Below, piece after piece: positions 13,159 to 25,504 of a DNA stretch of 64,000 nucleotides. A program made the translations under genes and the position numbers. Source of the stretch: Camarhynchus parvulus (Eukaryota > Chordata > Aves > Passeriformes > Thraupidae); contig NC_044574.1 in the NCBI RefSeq assembly GCF_901933205.1, forward strand, positions 24,586,233 to 24,650,232, written 5' to 3'. The notes under the pieces are model-generated. The model was not told the origin of the DNA. It was given only the letters and a program-made list of their open reading frames with translations, and ran no database searches. Position 1 is the stretch's first letter; every line of letters starts with the position of its first letter.

Positions 13159-16100
13159 TTTCTTCTTTTTCCTTTTTATGTGAATGGCATTCATGTGTAG
13201 CCTAACACGGACCTGCTGTGGTAGTCAAGAGGTGATGAACATTTGCTCAATAAAAGCTGAAAGGCACAATGAAAGGCATAATCACCTTGCAGGTGAAGGA
13301 ACAAGTCCTGGTAGGGAACAAAGTACAAGTAAGGTGTTAATCTCCAGACCCTATAGTGAATAGGTACCTTCTGCTGATAAAATCATCTCCTGCCCCTCAG
13401 AAACAAGATCTTTTCCCTGTCTGATGTTCAGCAATATCACTTCTCCCCTACTCTGCAGTTTCTCCTTTTGCGTTGTGGTGTTAAACATAGATTGCAATGA
13501 ATCCACAAAGATTGTGGTAAACATCCCTCCATTTCAGTGAGCAGAATTCAGAGCTTTGAAGAAAATTTCAGTTGCCGAGGTAATAGGCACAGGAACAGTA
13601 AAAGTTTTGGAATTTTAAAAAACAATTAGCTTGCTGCAAACCAATAAAATTAACCAAAGTGTTGGTTTGAGTGGGCTTGCTCAGTAAGCTCATATTTAAC
13701 CATGAAAGCCTTAGCAATGTGAGGAAATGCTCAGCACGTTTAGCATTTCAAATTTTTAATAAGTGATTTATCTTGAATGTTGCAATCAATGTTTTTGTAA
13801 AAAAATATTGATTTTCAGTTAAGGAGTTGAAGGGACATAATTTGGTGCTGTGTCAGTTTCTGCCTAACTTATTATTACATACATACTGGTCTCTGTAAGA
13901 GATTTTTAATTTTTCAGTAAGTTTTACGTGGTCATCTGGGATCAAATTATTCTTACCAAACGATTTTGACACAATGCAGATGCAAACAATCAGAAGAGAT
14001 TTCAGAAATAGGGCTGATAGTTCATCTTCTCCAACTTACTCCTCATATGCTATGAGGAGTGTAAACACAAGGGAAAAAAAATCTCAGTGGAAGATCAAGA
14101 TCAAATAGGAGATTCAAATAGACTTTAAGAAATTTTGAATCATAGATCTGTCTGTAGATTGTTGCCTTATAATTTACCTTTCACATTTCATATGACTCAT
14201 AAACACTTTTTGAGTCTCAGATCTCAGATGAAAATTTACAGCATGATGGTGCATTCCAGAAAGAGTGTATTAAAAATAATTGAAGAATTTCATAACTTTT
14301 TCCCTACTTATCCATTAGCTGTTGTAGAACCTTTAATTTAGAAACCTCTTTAAATGTCAAAAATTTTGCTTGAGCTCTTGTGATAAGGTGAAAATGGTAA
14401 GTGAAAAAGAATATAGGATCACTTAACAAATATTGCAATAACTAAGCTAAGAATGTATTTAAATGTTCTTTTTATGAAAATGCATTTTTTCTGTATTTAT
14501 ATTCATATCAGTAAGAACTTATGAATCAATTGAACTCTTCAGTTGCTGTTTGCGTTCTTTAGTTTTCATTTAATAGCTTGTTTTTTAGTTTCATTTCCCT
14601 GGGAAAGTTCCTTTTGAAATAAATGTTGACCAGGATATGTCTTTAGTTTTGAAGAATAATTATGAGAATAATACACTTATTAAACATATCAACTTGAAGA
14701 GAAAAAGGAACATTGGAGATAGCAGTCCTAAAATTAAAAAAAATCAGCTATGTGTTTGTTTACTATGGCACAGTTGAAAAAAAATTTGTCAAATGGGTAT
14801 ACCATGAAAGTGTCATTATGCTCAATGGAATTTTTAAGGAGAATAGTTGAGTACCAGTCCATGGCCCTGTTTTGGCTTGCTTTTTTCCTGAACTCCTGTA
14901 TACAATTTTTCACAATGTGTCAACAGCAAAAAAATAAAAGTTAAAGCTGCTTTTAAGGACAAAGTTGAAGTGAAAACCAGATTTAATTGAATAAATGAAA
15001 TTCATTAATTTACTATTTCAAGTGAAGGTAATGCATTTGAGGTTCCATCAAGGTTAATCAATTTATCTGTCTGAAGGGACACAACAAAATGGTGTGTACC
15101 AGATGATGGTGTTGAAGTTTGTTTCTTATTGGTGAGTCAATAGAAGCCAAGGGATTTGTAAATAATTTAATCTCATTTTTGTAATAAAATGACAACATTA
15201 TTGACATGTGTCAAGGCACCCAATCTCCGCAATTTTAATAGTCTAGGAAAACTGTTAAATATAATAATCACAAATAATTGAATTATGATTAACAATTTAA
15301 ATCACAGAATTATGGCAGAGCTCATTATTTGCCTGACCCTGTCTTTTATAACTTTGTTTTCAGTTGATTGTCCTATTAGCAATTTTAAAGATGTGCATGC
15401 TGGGTGTATCCTCCTGAGTGCTTCAATGGCATCTGTTGAGCTTGCAGCCCTGACTGAAAACTTGCATAAAAATGGTTTCTTCACTCCTGAGAAAGTTATG
15501 TTTAACAATGCTACAAATAAAGCTGATAATTTTTGATTTAAAGCATTTGAGCTTCCCATTTGGGGCACAAACATTTATAGGGCTCGGTCTGGGGGGTAGG
15601 CTGGTGTCAGTTTTTCTTCTGGTGTCCTGCAAATAATGGTCCAAATCCAGGCACTGGGAGGCTCCTCCCATGCCAATAACTTTAACTTGCTAGGAGACAT
15701 CCTTGAATACTGGAATTCAATCCCTTAAACTCAGAACAAGACAGTGTCTGCCATGGCTTTGGCTTGTGTCAGATAGCATGGCTCAGGGACCACGACCAAG
15801 GACACCTTTTTTGCTGCAGCCCTGCTTTGGGGGCTAATATAAGTTAACTGCTTGGACAAAAATGCTTCCATTCCAGTCTGGCCTCTGTCCACAATGCTCG
15901 CCATCAAGTTTTAAATGTTTTTTGCCTTTATAAATTACACTTTATGAATGCTTGTACAGTTAAGCAGCCAACAAATCAGATCTCACTAGGAAAACTTGAG
16001 CTCTTAATACCTCAAGTAATGAAAAATGTTTATGCATGTGACGGGATTAAAACATTGTCAGGGGTAGATTAGACAAATATTACCAGCCAAGCATTTAAAA

Positions 16101-16691
16101 AATAAAGAGTGCACATTCAAAACCTTTAGCTACGGTGACTTGCCCAGGAGCTATGGTTCCCTTAGGCAGTGTCCTGTTACCCTAATCACGACGTTTTATT
16201 TTTCTCTTGTCCTTTCAGAGCTTTTTTTTTCCTCATTCCCCACTGAAAGTCTGCAAGAAAGAGTCAGACATCAGTCTTTTCACTGCACATTACCTGCTTT
16301 CCAGAGAGCAGCTTTCATTCTATGAGGCAGGGGAAAGAATGGCATGACACAGAGACATTTACTGAAAAAAACAAAAGTTAAATTTCCCAAAGCTGTGCAA
16401 CTTTTGCCTACAGGACACCATCTTAAAATGTGACCTATTTTAAAAAATATTTTAAAATTATGCTTAGCAAAGAAGATCACACCCTAAACCAAAACTTCCC
16501 CTCTTGGAACACCTAACTCATAGCCTTAGGCTTACCGCCTAAATTAGTTCTTCATTTTATATATTCCTTAGATTTACAAGAGTTAAATAAACAGAGATGT
16601 TTAATTATAAGTGTTAGCATGAGAAATACGTAATTTCTGTGTCTATGTGTGTTTACATGGCATGTCTAGTCAGTGGTAAGAAAGACATAAA
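13159..16691. other. Unique non-coding DNA, no gene seen
   Basis: AT-rich. Open frames on both strands around 15285-15671 overlap one another. The plus frame 15285-15536 has an AATAAA at 15516-15521 just before its stop, but no domain is recognised and it has no supported upstream exon. Nothing else could be supported. Confidence 0.55.
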
Positions 16692-16733
16692 ATGGAGTTT
16701 TTGGAACTGTAGCATGGAGTTTTTGGAACTGTA
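16692..16733. repeat. Tandem duplication, 22-bp period, 2 copies
   Basis: The 20-mer ATGGAGTTTTTGGAACTGTA occurs at 16692-16711 and again, identically, at 16714-16733, separated by GC. The perfect identity points to a recent duplication. Confidence 0.95.
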
Positions 16734-19700
16734 TCTAAACCTTTGTTTCCTCCATTGTTTTCCTCCATACACAATGAATTGGGTGATGTTTTTCCAAAGT
16801 TTGGCACTTCAATACTAAGAGAACAAGCAAGTGGTCAAACATATTTTAGAAGGGAGAGATGTAACTGCTTAGTTGTATCTCGCTGAACACATATATGTGC
16901 AAAAAAGAGAGATTATTGCGGTATATAACTTTTTAAAGAAAATGGTGTTTTATTACAGAAATTTCAAGCAAAGTCCATGATATTTAAGTGTAAATGGTAG
17001 TCACTCCACTTTCCCATCTTCTAGTTCCAACATATGCTTGGGGTTTTTAAACTGTCCCAGTTCTCCCTCTGCTGCAGAGAAAGGGGGTGGAAAATTTAAA
17101 CTCAAAGTCAGCCAACTGTTTAGTGCTGATTTACATTGAGTGAGTTACTCTTTACATGAGCAAGATGCTTTTAATTAGTCTTTGCACACAATTAAATTGT
17201 TCCTGTTTTGACTTACTGCAATGTACCAGATTGATCAGCATCTTTTATTTTTATATACTGTGAAAAAAAAAAGAAATAAGATATAGGTAGGGCTCATATG
17301 ATCTGACTTGATTTCCTGAGAGTCTGAAACTCAGTGTCAATCTGTAGGACCTGTTTGTGTAGAATATTTTGTGTTTACTTTCACTCTGGAAATGTCATGT
17401 ATTTCCATGTAACAGTATTCCTCCTAACAGTGCCATAAAACACTGGCTGTGCTTGGCATGGCAGTAACTGAGAGCATAAATTAGTTTGCCTTTGGGTATC
17501 CTGGGTGTTTTCTGAGTATTGGGATTAAATACATTCTGTTTTTCAGAACACACAAATGAACTAACATTTTCTTACTGAAGACTTTCTCTCCTTCAAAGAT
17601 TTATCTCACTTTTAGGAGTGTTACATATGGTCTTATTCAGTTCTCAAGCATAGATGTATTTTTGTGTAGAGGCTTTAAAATTTCTCAAATGCAAGGCTCT
17701 CAATTTCCTAGAAGTAAAATTAGCAGAGGGGTAATTTCCTTTAGCTATTCTTAAAAATGCCTGAGACACTGTGAAACTGAAGGTGTTTTCACAGATTGCA
17801 AATAGACTGCATCTAAGTCAGACCTACAGTTAAGTTTACATTCTCTTTTAAGAGAGTTTATAAAAATATTTTATATTGGAAAGGCTAAATCCACTGTGAA
17901 ATGGATAATAGTAGACATTTAATGATAGCTTGCAAAAAGGATGATAGGGAATGGTCATATAGTTTAAAAGGACCAAGGAACCAGGATAAACTGACAATAA
18001 ATGACAGTGTAGGTGCTTTGTCCAACTCAGGTTTAAACAGAATTAGGGCAGAAAGCTGCAGAGATGCTTAAGCCAGGCTAGTTTAGCTGCTTTCAGTTGT
18101 GTGTATGTGACCTTTTACATGAGAAAGGGACAAACTGTCAATCCATGTGATGCTGTTGTGTCTGGAAAGTTCACTCTTCACTGACCATCTTGTCATTCTA
18201 TTTTTTTTAATGCTTGATTTGATATTGCTAGCAACAGCTGCAATATCTGAGCATCAGATCACCAACAAAGCAGTCCTTAGAAGTCTTGATGGAATCTCTG
18301 GTATCAGATGTGATAGAATCAAAAGTGTCAAACTTTGACTAACTGCAAGAAATGCTGAGAAAACTTGGGCAACCTATTAAGACATTGGTGGCTGTTCACT
18401 GAAAGTCTCCTAAGTCTGAACAGAAAGGCAATTTGTGGGCTGAACTTGAAAATTAGTTATGCTGTGTATTATATTGTAGCAAAACTCTGGGGATCTGTGT
18501 ACATATCTCTGTTAAAGTTGAACCAGGAAATCCTGGACTGCCATTGGGCACCCTGCAGAAGCATCACTGTGTCTCACTGGCAAAAAGAGAAAGAATTACC
18601 ATAAACTTCATGATTGATTACCTGTCTGGAGGCACATAGTTGCTTGTCAGCCAGATCCACTGCTTTTTCACCTGACTGTGGGTTATTGTCTTCCTTCTGC
18701 ATTATTCCTAGTTTAAAGCCCTCCTCACCAGGCTGCCCCGCTGGTTGGCAAAGATGCTTTTGTCCCATGCAGATGGGTGAATGCTGTCTCTCCCTTTCAG
18801 GCCTTGAACCACAGGAGTTGCAAAAATCAAATCCCTGTTGCTGACACCAAGTACACAGCTAGGTGTTGACCCAAGGGATCTCCCTATACTGGGAATATTC
18901 ATGGATGATTTGTACTTTCCTTTTGCTAATAGGAAACAATGATTGCTCTGAAATCAAGAACTGTGTCTCAAGAGACTTACTCAGCTGCCATGAGTTTTTA
19001 AGAAAGTAATTAAGATGTTATTAAAATTTTGTTTTGTCATTTCTGAGATTTGAGAGTGTGTCTGGACCACATTTTGAAGTTTTCTTAAGCCTTGAAGACT
19101 AAATACTTCCAAGACACTTTGAACAATGCAAACTGTAGCACACAGCTTTTGTATCAGTGTTGTCTTGAGGCACAAGACAAGGAATCCTCGGTCATAAAGT
19201 CTGTCAATCAGCTTTTGATTTGCAGCATGCTACATTGCTATACCATCAGTAGTGAGCATAAGATTTGTATATTTGAGGGCGTTGTGGGGCAAGATGTTTT
19301 CTTGATGTGGGGGCTTTGATGGCTTTGCAGTGAAATAGTTGTCCAGACTGAGGATACTTTCATTGTTGTCAGATATTCTGTAAGTTTTAAGGCCTTTATA
19401 CTGTGTGGAGTGATGAGGTGGAGTGATGTCATCCTTTCACTTAGTTTGAGTCATTAATTCCTGCTTTTGTTTTTTGAATTCTTCCTGATCTTTAAAACAG
19501 TAAACAGCTGTTTCTTTTACTTCTTCCAGTTTTTAAAAACAACTTACTGAGCTGGAGAAGGAACACTGTTGGGATCTCCAGTTCCATCCCACTTGTGGTA
19601 GCCAGACATAGGTAAGGTCTATTGAGATTCAACTGTTAACTTTTGATCTAAAGTATCCACAAAGTACCCAATATTTTTACAGGTGTAATACAACTACATC

Positions 19701-22700
19701 TTGAATGGCAGCTTCGCCAGAAGGTCAAGAATTGGAGACAATAAATATAACAAGTCCAAAGGGTTTTTTTCCCCCACCAAAATGAGATACTTACATATGT
19801 CAACAGTATGGAGAAAGCTTGTGCTATTCTGCCTGATGCTAATAATAATAGACATGCATTTCCTTTCTAAAACCAAACTGAATCTTGCAAGAAGCTTGGC
19901 TATTTGGAGTATGTTAAACATCTTATTTGAATTAAAAATAAAATATGTTTGCTTATTTTAACTGAGAGAAGCTGGGTCTGGAGACTTAAATTATAATTTA
20001 TTTTAAATTATATCAATTTGCTCAGAAACAGGTGAAAATAAATGATGGCTTCCTGTTTTAGCCTTTTCTTTTGACTTGAGCAGAAAAAAGGGAAATGAAG
20101 TGGAAATAATTCTGACACCACAGAATAATCAAAATCTGTCTGAGATCTGAGATGGCCATCTGGTTTTGGATAACAGGAGACAAAGGCAAAAAATTTATGA
20201 AGGTAGTAAGAATGAGAGCATATTTTAAAAAAAGGAAAACATCAGTACAAAACATGCAGACAACGTAAAATGACAAGATTCCCTGTCTGTATCTGAAATT
20301 GCTAAAATTTCAGGAAAATGCTTAAGATTCAAAAAGTACTCTGTCTCTTTATGAGAGAAAATAATTTCCATACAGATCTGGATTTGCTTTGAAAGCTGCT
20401 GAAAAGTTAACTTTTCTATAAGAAAAAATGTTTTCTTTTTCTTTACTATGTTACCTAAAAACAGTGTATAAAATAGTTTGAGATAAAGTGTTAATGATTT
20501 TATAATTAAAAAGGCATAATATGTCTATATGAGCCATTTAGAGCAGCAATTTTAAATTTTATATTTGTTTTGTGTAACTATAAAAACAAATCAATGTTTC
20601 ACATTAGATGCTTTGCTAGCAATGGGAGAATAGTTATTCTTCAAAATAAGTGTTTCTTTCTGCTTTCCCAAATTGGTCTATAACCTAAAATATACATGAT
20701 AGGTGCAGAATTGCTTCCTCCAAAATCCTAAGATTATTCTATATTTATCAAAAGGATTGTGCAAGAAAAGTGGCTGTTGATAGAAAAATTGCTCAGAATG
20801 CAATAAAAGATTTGAGGGAAAGCATCTCCAGCATTTCAGATACTGACTCTAATTGCTGGAGGCTGAAAAAACAGAAACTGTTGAATTTCAACAGATAAAG
20901 AAAAACAGAGATGAATAAAACAAAATATTCTTTTCTCATCTAATTTTTTTCATTTAAGAGCATGTGAGAGCCACAATTTATGTTATGTAAAATAATTGGC
21001 AGCTGGTAACAGCCATGCTAACAGATGGAACTTTGGTGTTATGTGTATTCTTTTTTATGCATGACAGTTGGGAAGACTGGATGAAGGATTACCAGAATGT
21101 GAAGGTATTACCTGACTTGAAGCAGAAAAGGGATTATTCTCACCTCCAGTTCCCTTTCTTTTCTATATTTGCTCATGATAACGATGGAATTTAAGGTTTG
21201 GGAGCGAACAAGGCAAGACTGCATGCTAAATGTCACAGAGAAGGCTTAAAAGCAGTAGCTCAGAGAATTTCCTAGTGCCTTATCTTCACTCTTATTTTGA
21301 TTTCCAGTTATTGGCATTATGCCTTGATAAAACATACAGCTGGCTGAATGTATTTTTATTTTTCCTGGTGAAAAAGCTGTTTACCTGACCTATGTTGACA
21401 CTAACTGTGTTTTTTTTTAAATCTTACATATTTTTCTATACCCCAGAATGTGCTGTATATATAGGCAATGCAAATTTTTTTCTTGTCTATACATACATAT
21501 CATTTCCACTACAGCCATCTTTGCAATCTAGTGATGTTGGAGGTAAATTTCACCTCTCCTGAAGAGAACACACTTCAGAGTGCTGCTGCCATTCTCCCTA
21601 ATCTGTGGAAGAATTCTCTTCTCCTCATGACCTGGGTGTTATTAATAACTTTTATAATATAAGAGGATATTCTGTCTCTTTTGCTTTATGACTCCCTTTC
21701 TCACTCTCACTTTGGGTGGATGTGTCTGTTCCTGCCTCCATGGATCAGAATCTCTCAGCCTCTCCACTCTACCTGTGGAAGGGCAAAAGAGGGGCTTGGA
21801 TGAGGAGCTCAACTGGCAGATAGGTCAGTATGAGCTACCTGTGTTTCACTGAGAAAACCTGGGAGCTGGGACAAGCACGAAGTAACTTGCAAGATTTGCA
21901 GTCATCTGAAGGAACCTGCTTGTTTTGGGAAGGCCTATCCAAGGTCACACATCTGTGACTGTTAAACACCCGAGAAGAGAGATTTCACTTGCCATTCCCC
22001 AGCTTAATGTATTTTAATCATTTTTATTAACAAAGACATCCGTTTTACCTTCTAAAAGCTGTAAAAACAAGAGAGACAAACAATGAGGGTCATTTCAGAC
22101 ATCTGTAAACAGAAGTGGCTATTGTCTATGGCTTTTGTTATTGTCTGACTTGCACAAAGAAGCAGGTCTTGGAATTACAGACCTGCATTGTTTTTTAGAC
22201 TACCTTATAGTCATTTATGCTTTTATCCCTCAGATTTTTTTTCTCTGTCATAGATGAATTAAAAATTCATAGCCAACTGCTACTGACAACTCTGTACTGA
22301 CATGTATAAAACTGTTTTATTACAATTAGTGATGAAAAGCTCCATGCAGGTAAGTCCCAATCTTGTCTCAGTGGATTCCTGGTAGAAAAGAAAAGCTTTG
22401 GCTTGACAAACTAGGGGCTTTAAAAAATGAATCCTTGCCTAGGTGATGCTGAGGAGACAGTGCAGCAAATGCAAGAGACAGAAAGCTGAAGCGGTAATGG
22501 CCAGTGTGAAGCTCAATGGAGAAGTTGATCATGAGACTCCTTTTAGACAACATAAGAGCTGTTGATTGCTGTCAGGACGAGAAAATTACTTCAGAAAGTA
22601 CCTTTAGCAGGTTAAAAAGCAAAAGCATATTAATATTTGGAAATGTTATGAAGGAAGAAACCTTCAGGTTTAGTCAGGCCTGGGGTTGTGAATTCAGAGG

Positions 22701-25481
22701 CTGAATGGGTTTTTTCCGAGTATGAGGCTGTGTGACTAGCTGGTGGTTACAATGACTAGGATCAGCAGGAATGCAAAATCTGAAGCAGAGTGACTACCAG
22801 CCCCCTGGTATACAGTGTACAAGACACTTTTAGCAATGAAAGCAGGTGATTTTTAAATTTTGCCATTACCAGATTAACTTATATATTTCCTTAACTCTGA
22901 CCAGCAAGTTGGGTAGTGCAAGACAAACTGTATTTCTATGCTTCAAGCAGTAGAGTGTGTAAAATACCAAAATTAAAGAGCGTCCTGGAAAATAACTTGA
23001 AATTCAGCATAGTTTTACTTTTAGTTCCTGCCTAGCATAGCCACAATCTGAAGAGGCACAGTGCCTGACTCTACACAGGACCAACAACATTCTGCATTAA
23101 AATGTGAGTGTGCCCAAATGAACCAGAAATTCTGTAGATTGGAAAGAAAATGCTCTCATTAATTTTCATCTTATATATATATATTTAAATAAATCAGCTC
23201 CTGTTGTCTTTGAAATAATCTTGATTCTTATTCAAATGGGGTAGTTCTTGATTTGTAGTAAGATAACACACAATATGATAATGGTAGAAAAGCTATCATG
23301 GGGAACAGATCAGTAAATGGCTTTTCCAGATGACAAATGATCCTCCGCTTGTGATTCATCTAAGAATATGTGTGTTTACTGTGTTAGTCTCAACATTTGA
23401 ATACTGTATGTACACAGATGTCTGGGAAAAGGTTGAATTGCGACACATATTCCAGATATTCAGTCTGTTCTGGGCATCCTTTTATTTATTGGCATAATAT
23501 ACTGGGCTTCCAGGTGATCTCCTTTAAGTATTTTCAATAAATGGGAAATGGGAATGGAGGGTGATACCTAGGCAGGAGCAAATATACAGAGAATAGCATC
23601 TGTCATTTGCTGGAAGTGAAGGTGGAGCACAATAGTTCAAGTGAAAGTGACTCCAAAGCTTTCTGAACTGCCACGTTTGAAGCATGAACTTCCTTCTGGT
23701 TATTGTGAGAAGAGGCTATAAGAGCTCACTGAAGTGTGTGAGTAGAGAGCAAGAAAACCTTGTAGAATTTGTGCAATTTACCTGGCTGGCAGAAGCTTGT
23801 TCTTTGCTTCAGATTTATCAAGCTCATCCTGGTTTGGCTTTCTTTATCAATTTTGCTGAAGACGCTGCAACCTTTGTGATCTGACTATATATAGATATGT
23901 TGATACTGAAGTGAAGTGAAAAAAAGAAGGAGGTTTTGGAGATTGGGTAGAGGCAGTATGTCAAAATGTGTGATCTGAACACTTTAATTCTCAGTGTTGT
24001 TGTGTATTAGAAACTTAAAGGGAAAAAAACCACCCCAGATATGTGTACTGGGTGAATCAAAAGGTTTGGCTTTCAACTTGTCTTGGCCCATTCAAGATTT
24101 ATTCAGATTGTATGGAGTCTGATTTAGAATTATGACAAAATGCCATGTTAGAGTGTAAACCCTTTCTCTGGGAGATGCTCTGGAGTCTGCCATGTGTCTA
24201 CATTCATATATGAAATTTTGGTTAAGGAGAACAAAATCAGGATGTCTGTAGGCTTGAGCACAGGATCAGATCCTACTTGGATAAAGCACAGTGCAGAGGG
24301 AGCATCAATTGACTGGCTTTAATTCCACAAGAAGAAAGTTCTCTGTTTTCAAGGACAGTCTAGTTTACTTTAAAAGCATTAAAAGAGGTAAAGAAATCTG
24401 CTGTAGGTTTCCTTTACTGATTTCTTCGCGACAGTTTAATCCAACTAGATTTAGCAGGTTCAAGGTGGGAATTATTCCATGTGCCAAGTGAAGCTGACAG
24501 AAGTTAATATGATTGACTACAGACAGGTCCCCCCCCCAAAAAACGGATGCTTCTTTTCACAATGACTGTGGACAGTCAGGGATGCAAACATGTTTCATAT
24601 TTTTAGTATTTCTCTGGCTGTCCATAATATAAAGAAGATACTTGAGTCATGCAATTTCAGGCTCCTAAACAAAAATGTTAACAGTCTTGACAACACACTT
24701 TTGCTTCTAAGTTAGTTAATTTGTGATATAGACCCACATTTTGTTCAAAGGCCTAAAGGAAACTAAAAGTGACCAGTCCCTTTGCAGTAACAGCTTTTCA
24801 CTATAAAATGCAGACAAGTATAACTCCCTATTAAAATTTAATGCTATGCTTTAGATAGATTTTCCCCCCTTATGTTCTAATTGCACTAATTTGAAAGTTC
24901 TTTATAGTGGTGTAATAGAATTAATGTGAATGTAATGTCTAATGCCCTCTCTCAACACCATTAGACAGCCCTACATGCTTTTGCAGGCAGGCATGAGATC
25001 AGGGCTGCCCCTTCAGGGATGCCTGATGGAGCCTGTCCAGCTGTGCTGTGCCAGGCCATTGGCAGCCTGAGCCACCTTGGGCAGCATTTGGGGAAAGGCA
25101 GCCTCCCCTTAATGACCTTTCTCCTTCCAGTCACTCCTATTAAATCTATCCCTTTCATTGTCATAGGTTTTTAGTGACTCACAGCAAGTGCATTAACAGT
25201 ACTTTTTGGGTTACTGGTGAAGGTTATCCCAGCTTTATAGAGGAAGACCAGAGTTTAAATGATTCCATGAAGGTCACAGTATGTATGATCAGGAAAAGTG
25301 GTGATTTGTTCCTGTCTCAGCTTTCTCCCTTACATTAAGGGAAAAGTTCAGGTGAACCTTTTCCTTTCACAGTGCTATGGTTGGGGAATAAGTGTGTTAC
25401 TCAGCAGTGTTGACCTGAAATCTTGATAAAGAGCTTGCTGCAGAAAACACCTGTAAGGGTAAAAAACGGACTTGAGAGAGC
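16734..25481. other. Unique non-coding DNA, no gene seen
   Basis: A long AT-rich stretch with no transposon or gene I can recognise. It contains a short AT run at 23172-23184, a perfect ATGCAAAT near 21468, an 8-9 bp C run near 24531 and a GC-richer patch at about 24960-25150. All open frames are below 90 codons and overlap frames on the other strand. Confidence 0.5.
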
Positions 25482-25504
25482 ACTTCGGTAGACAGTTCCG
25501 AAGT
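25482..25504. other. Short perfect inverted repeat (7-bp arms)
   Basis: ACTTCGG (25482-25488) and CCGAAGT (25498-25504) are perfect reverse complements around a 9-base spacer. Both arms carry a CpG, which is rare in this window. It is too short to call an RNA gene and could be chance. Confidence 0.5.

Noticed and set aside
12892..13200. 102-codon plus-strand frame
   Set aside because: Its second half is the antisense of a CR1 3' end.
15285..15536. Plus-strand frame with AATAAA just before its stop, resembling a terminal exon
   Set aside because: It overlaps two minus-strand frames of similar length, and AATAAA is common in AT-rich DNA. No homology recognised.
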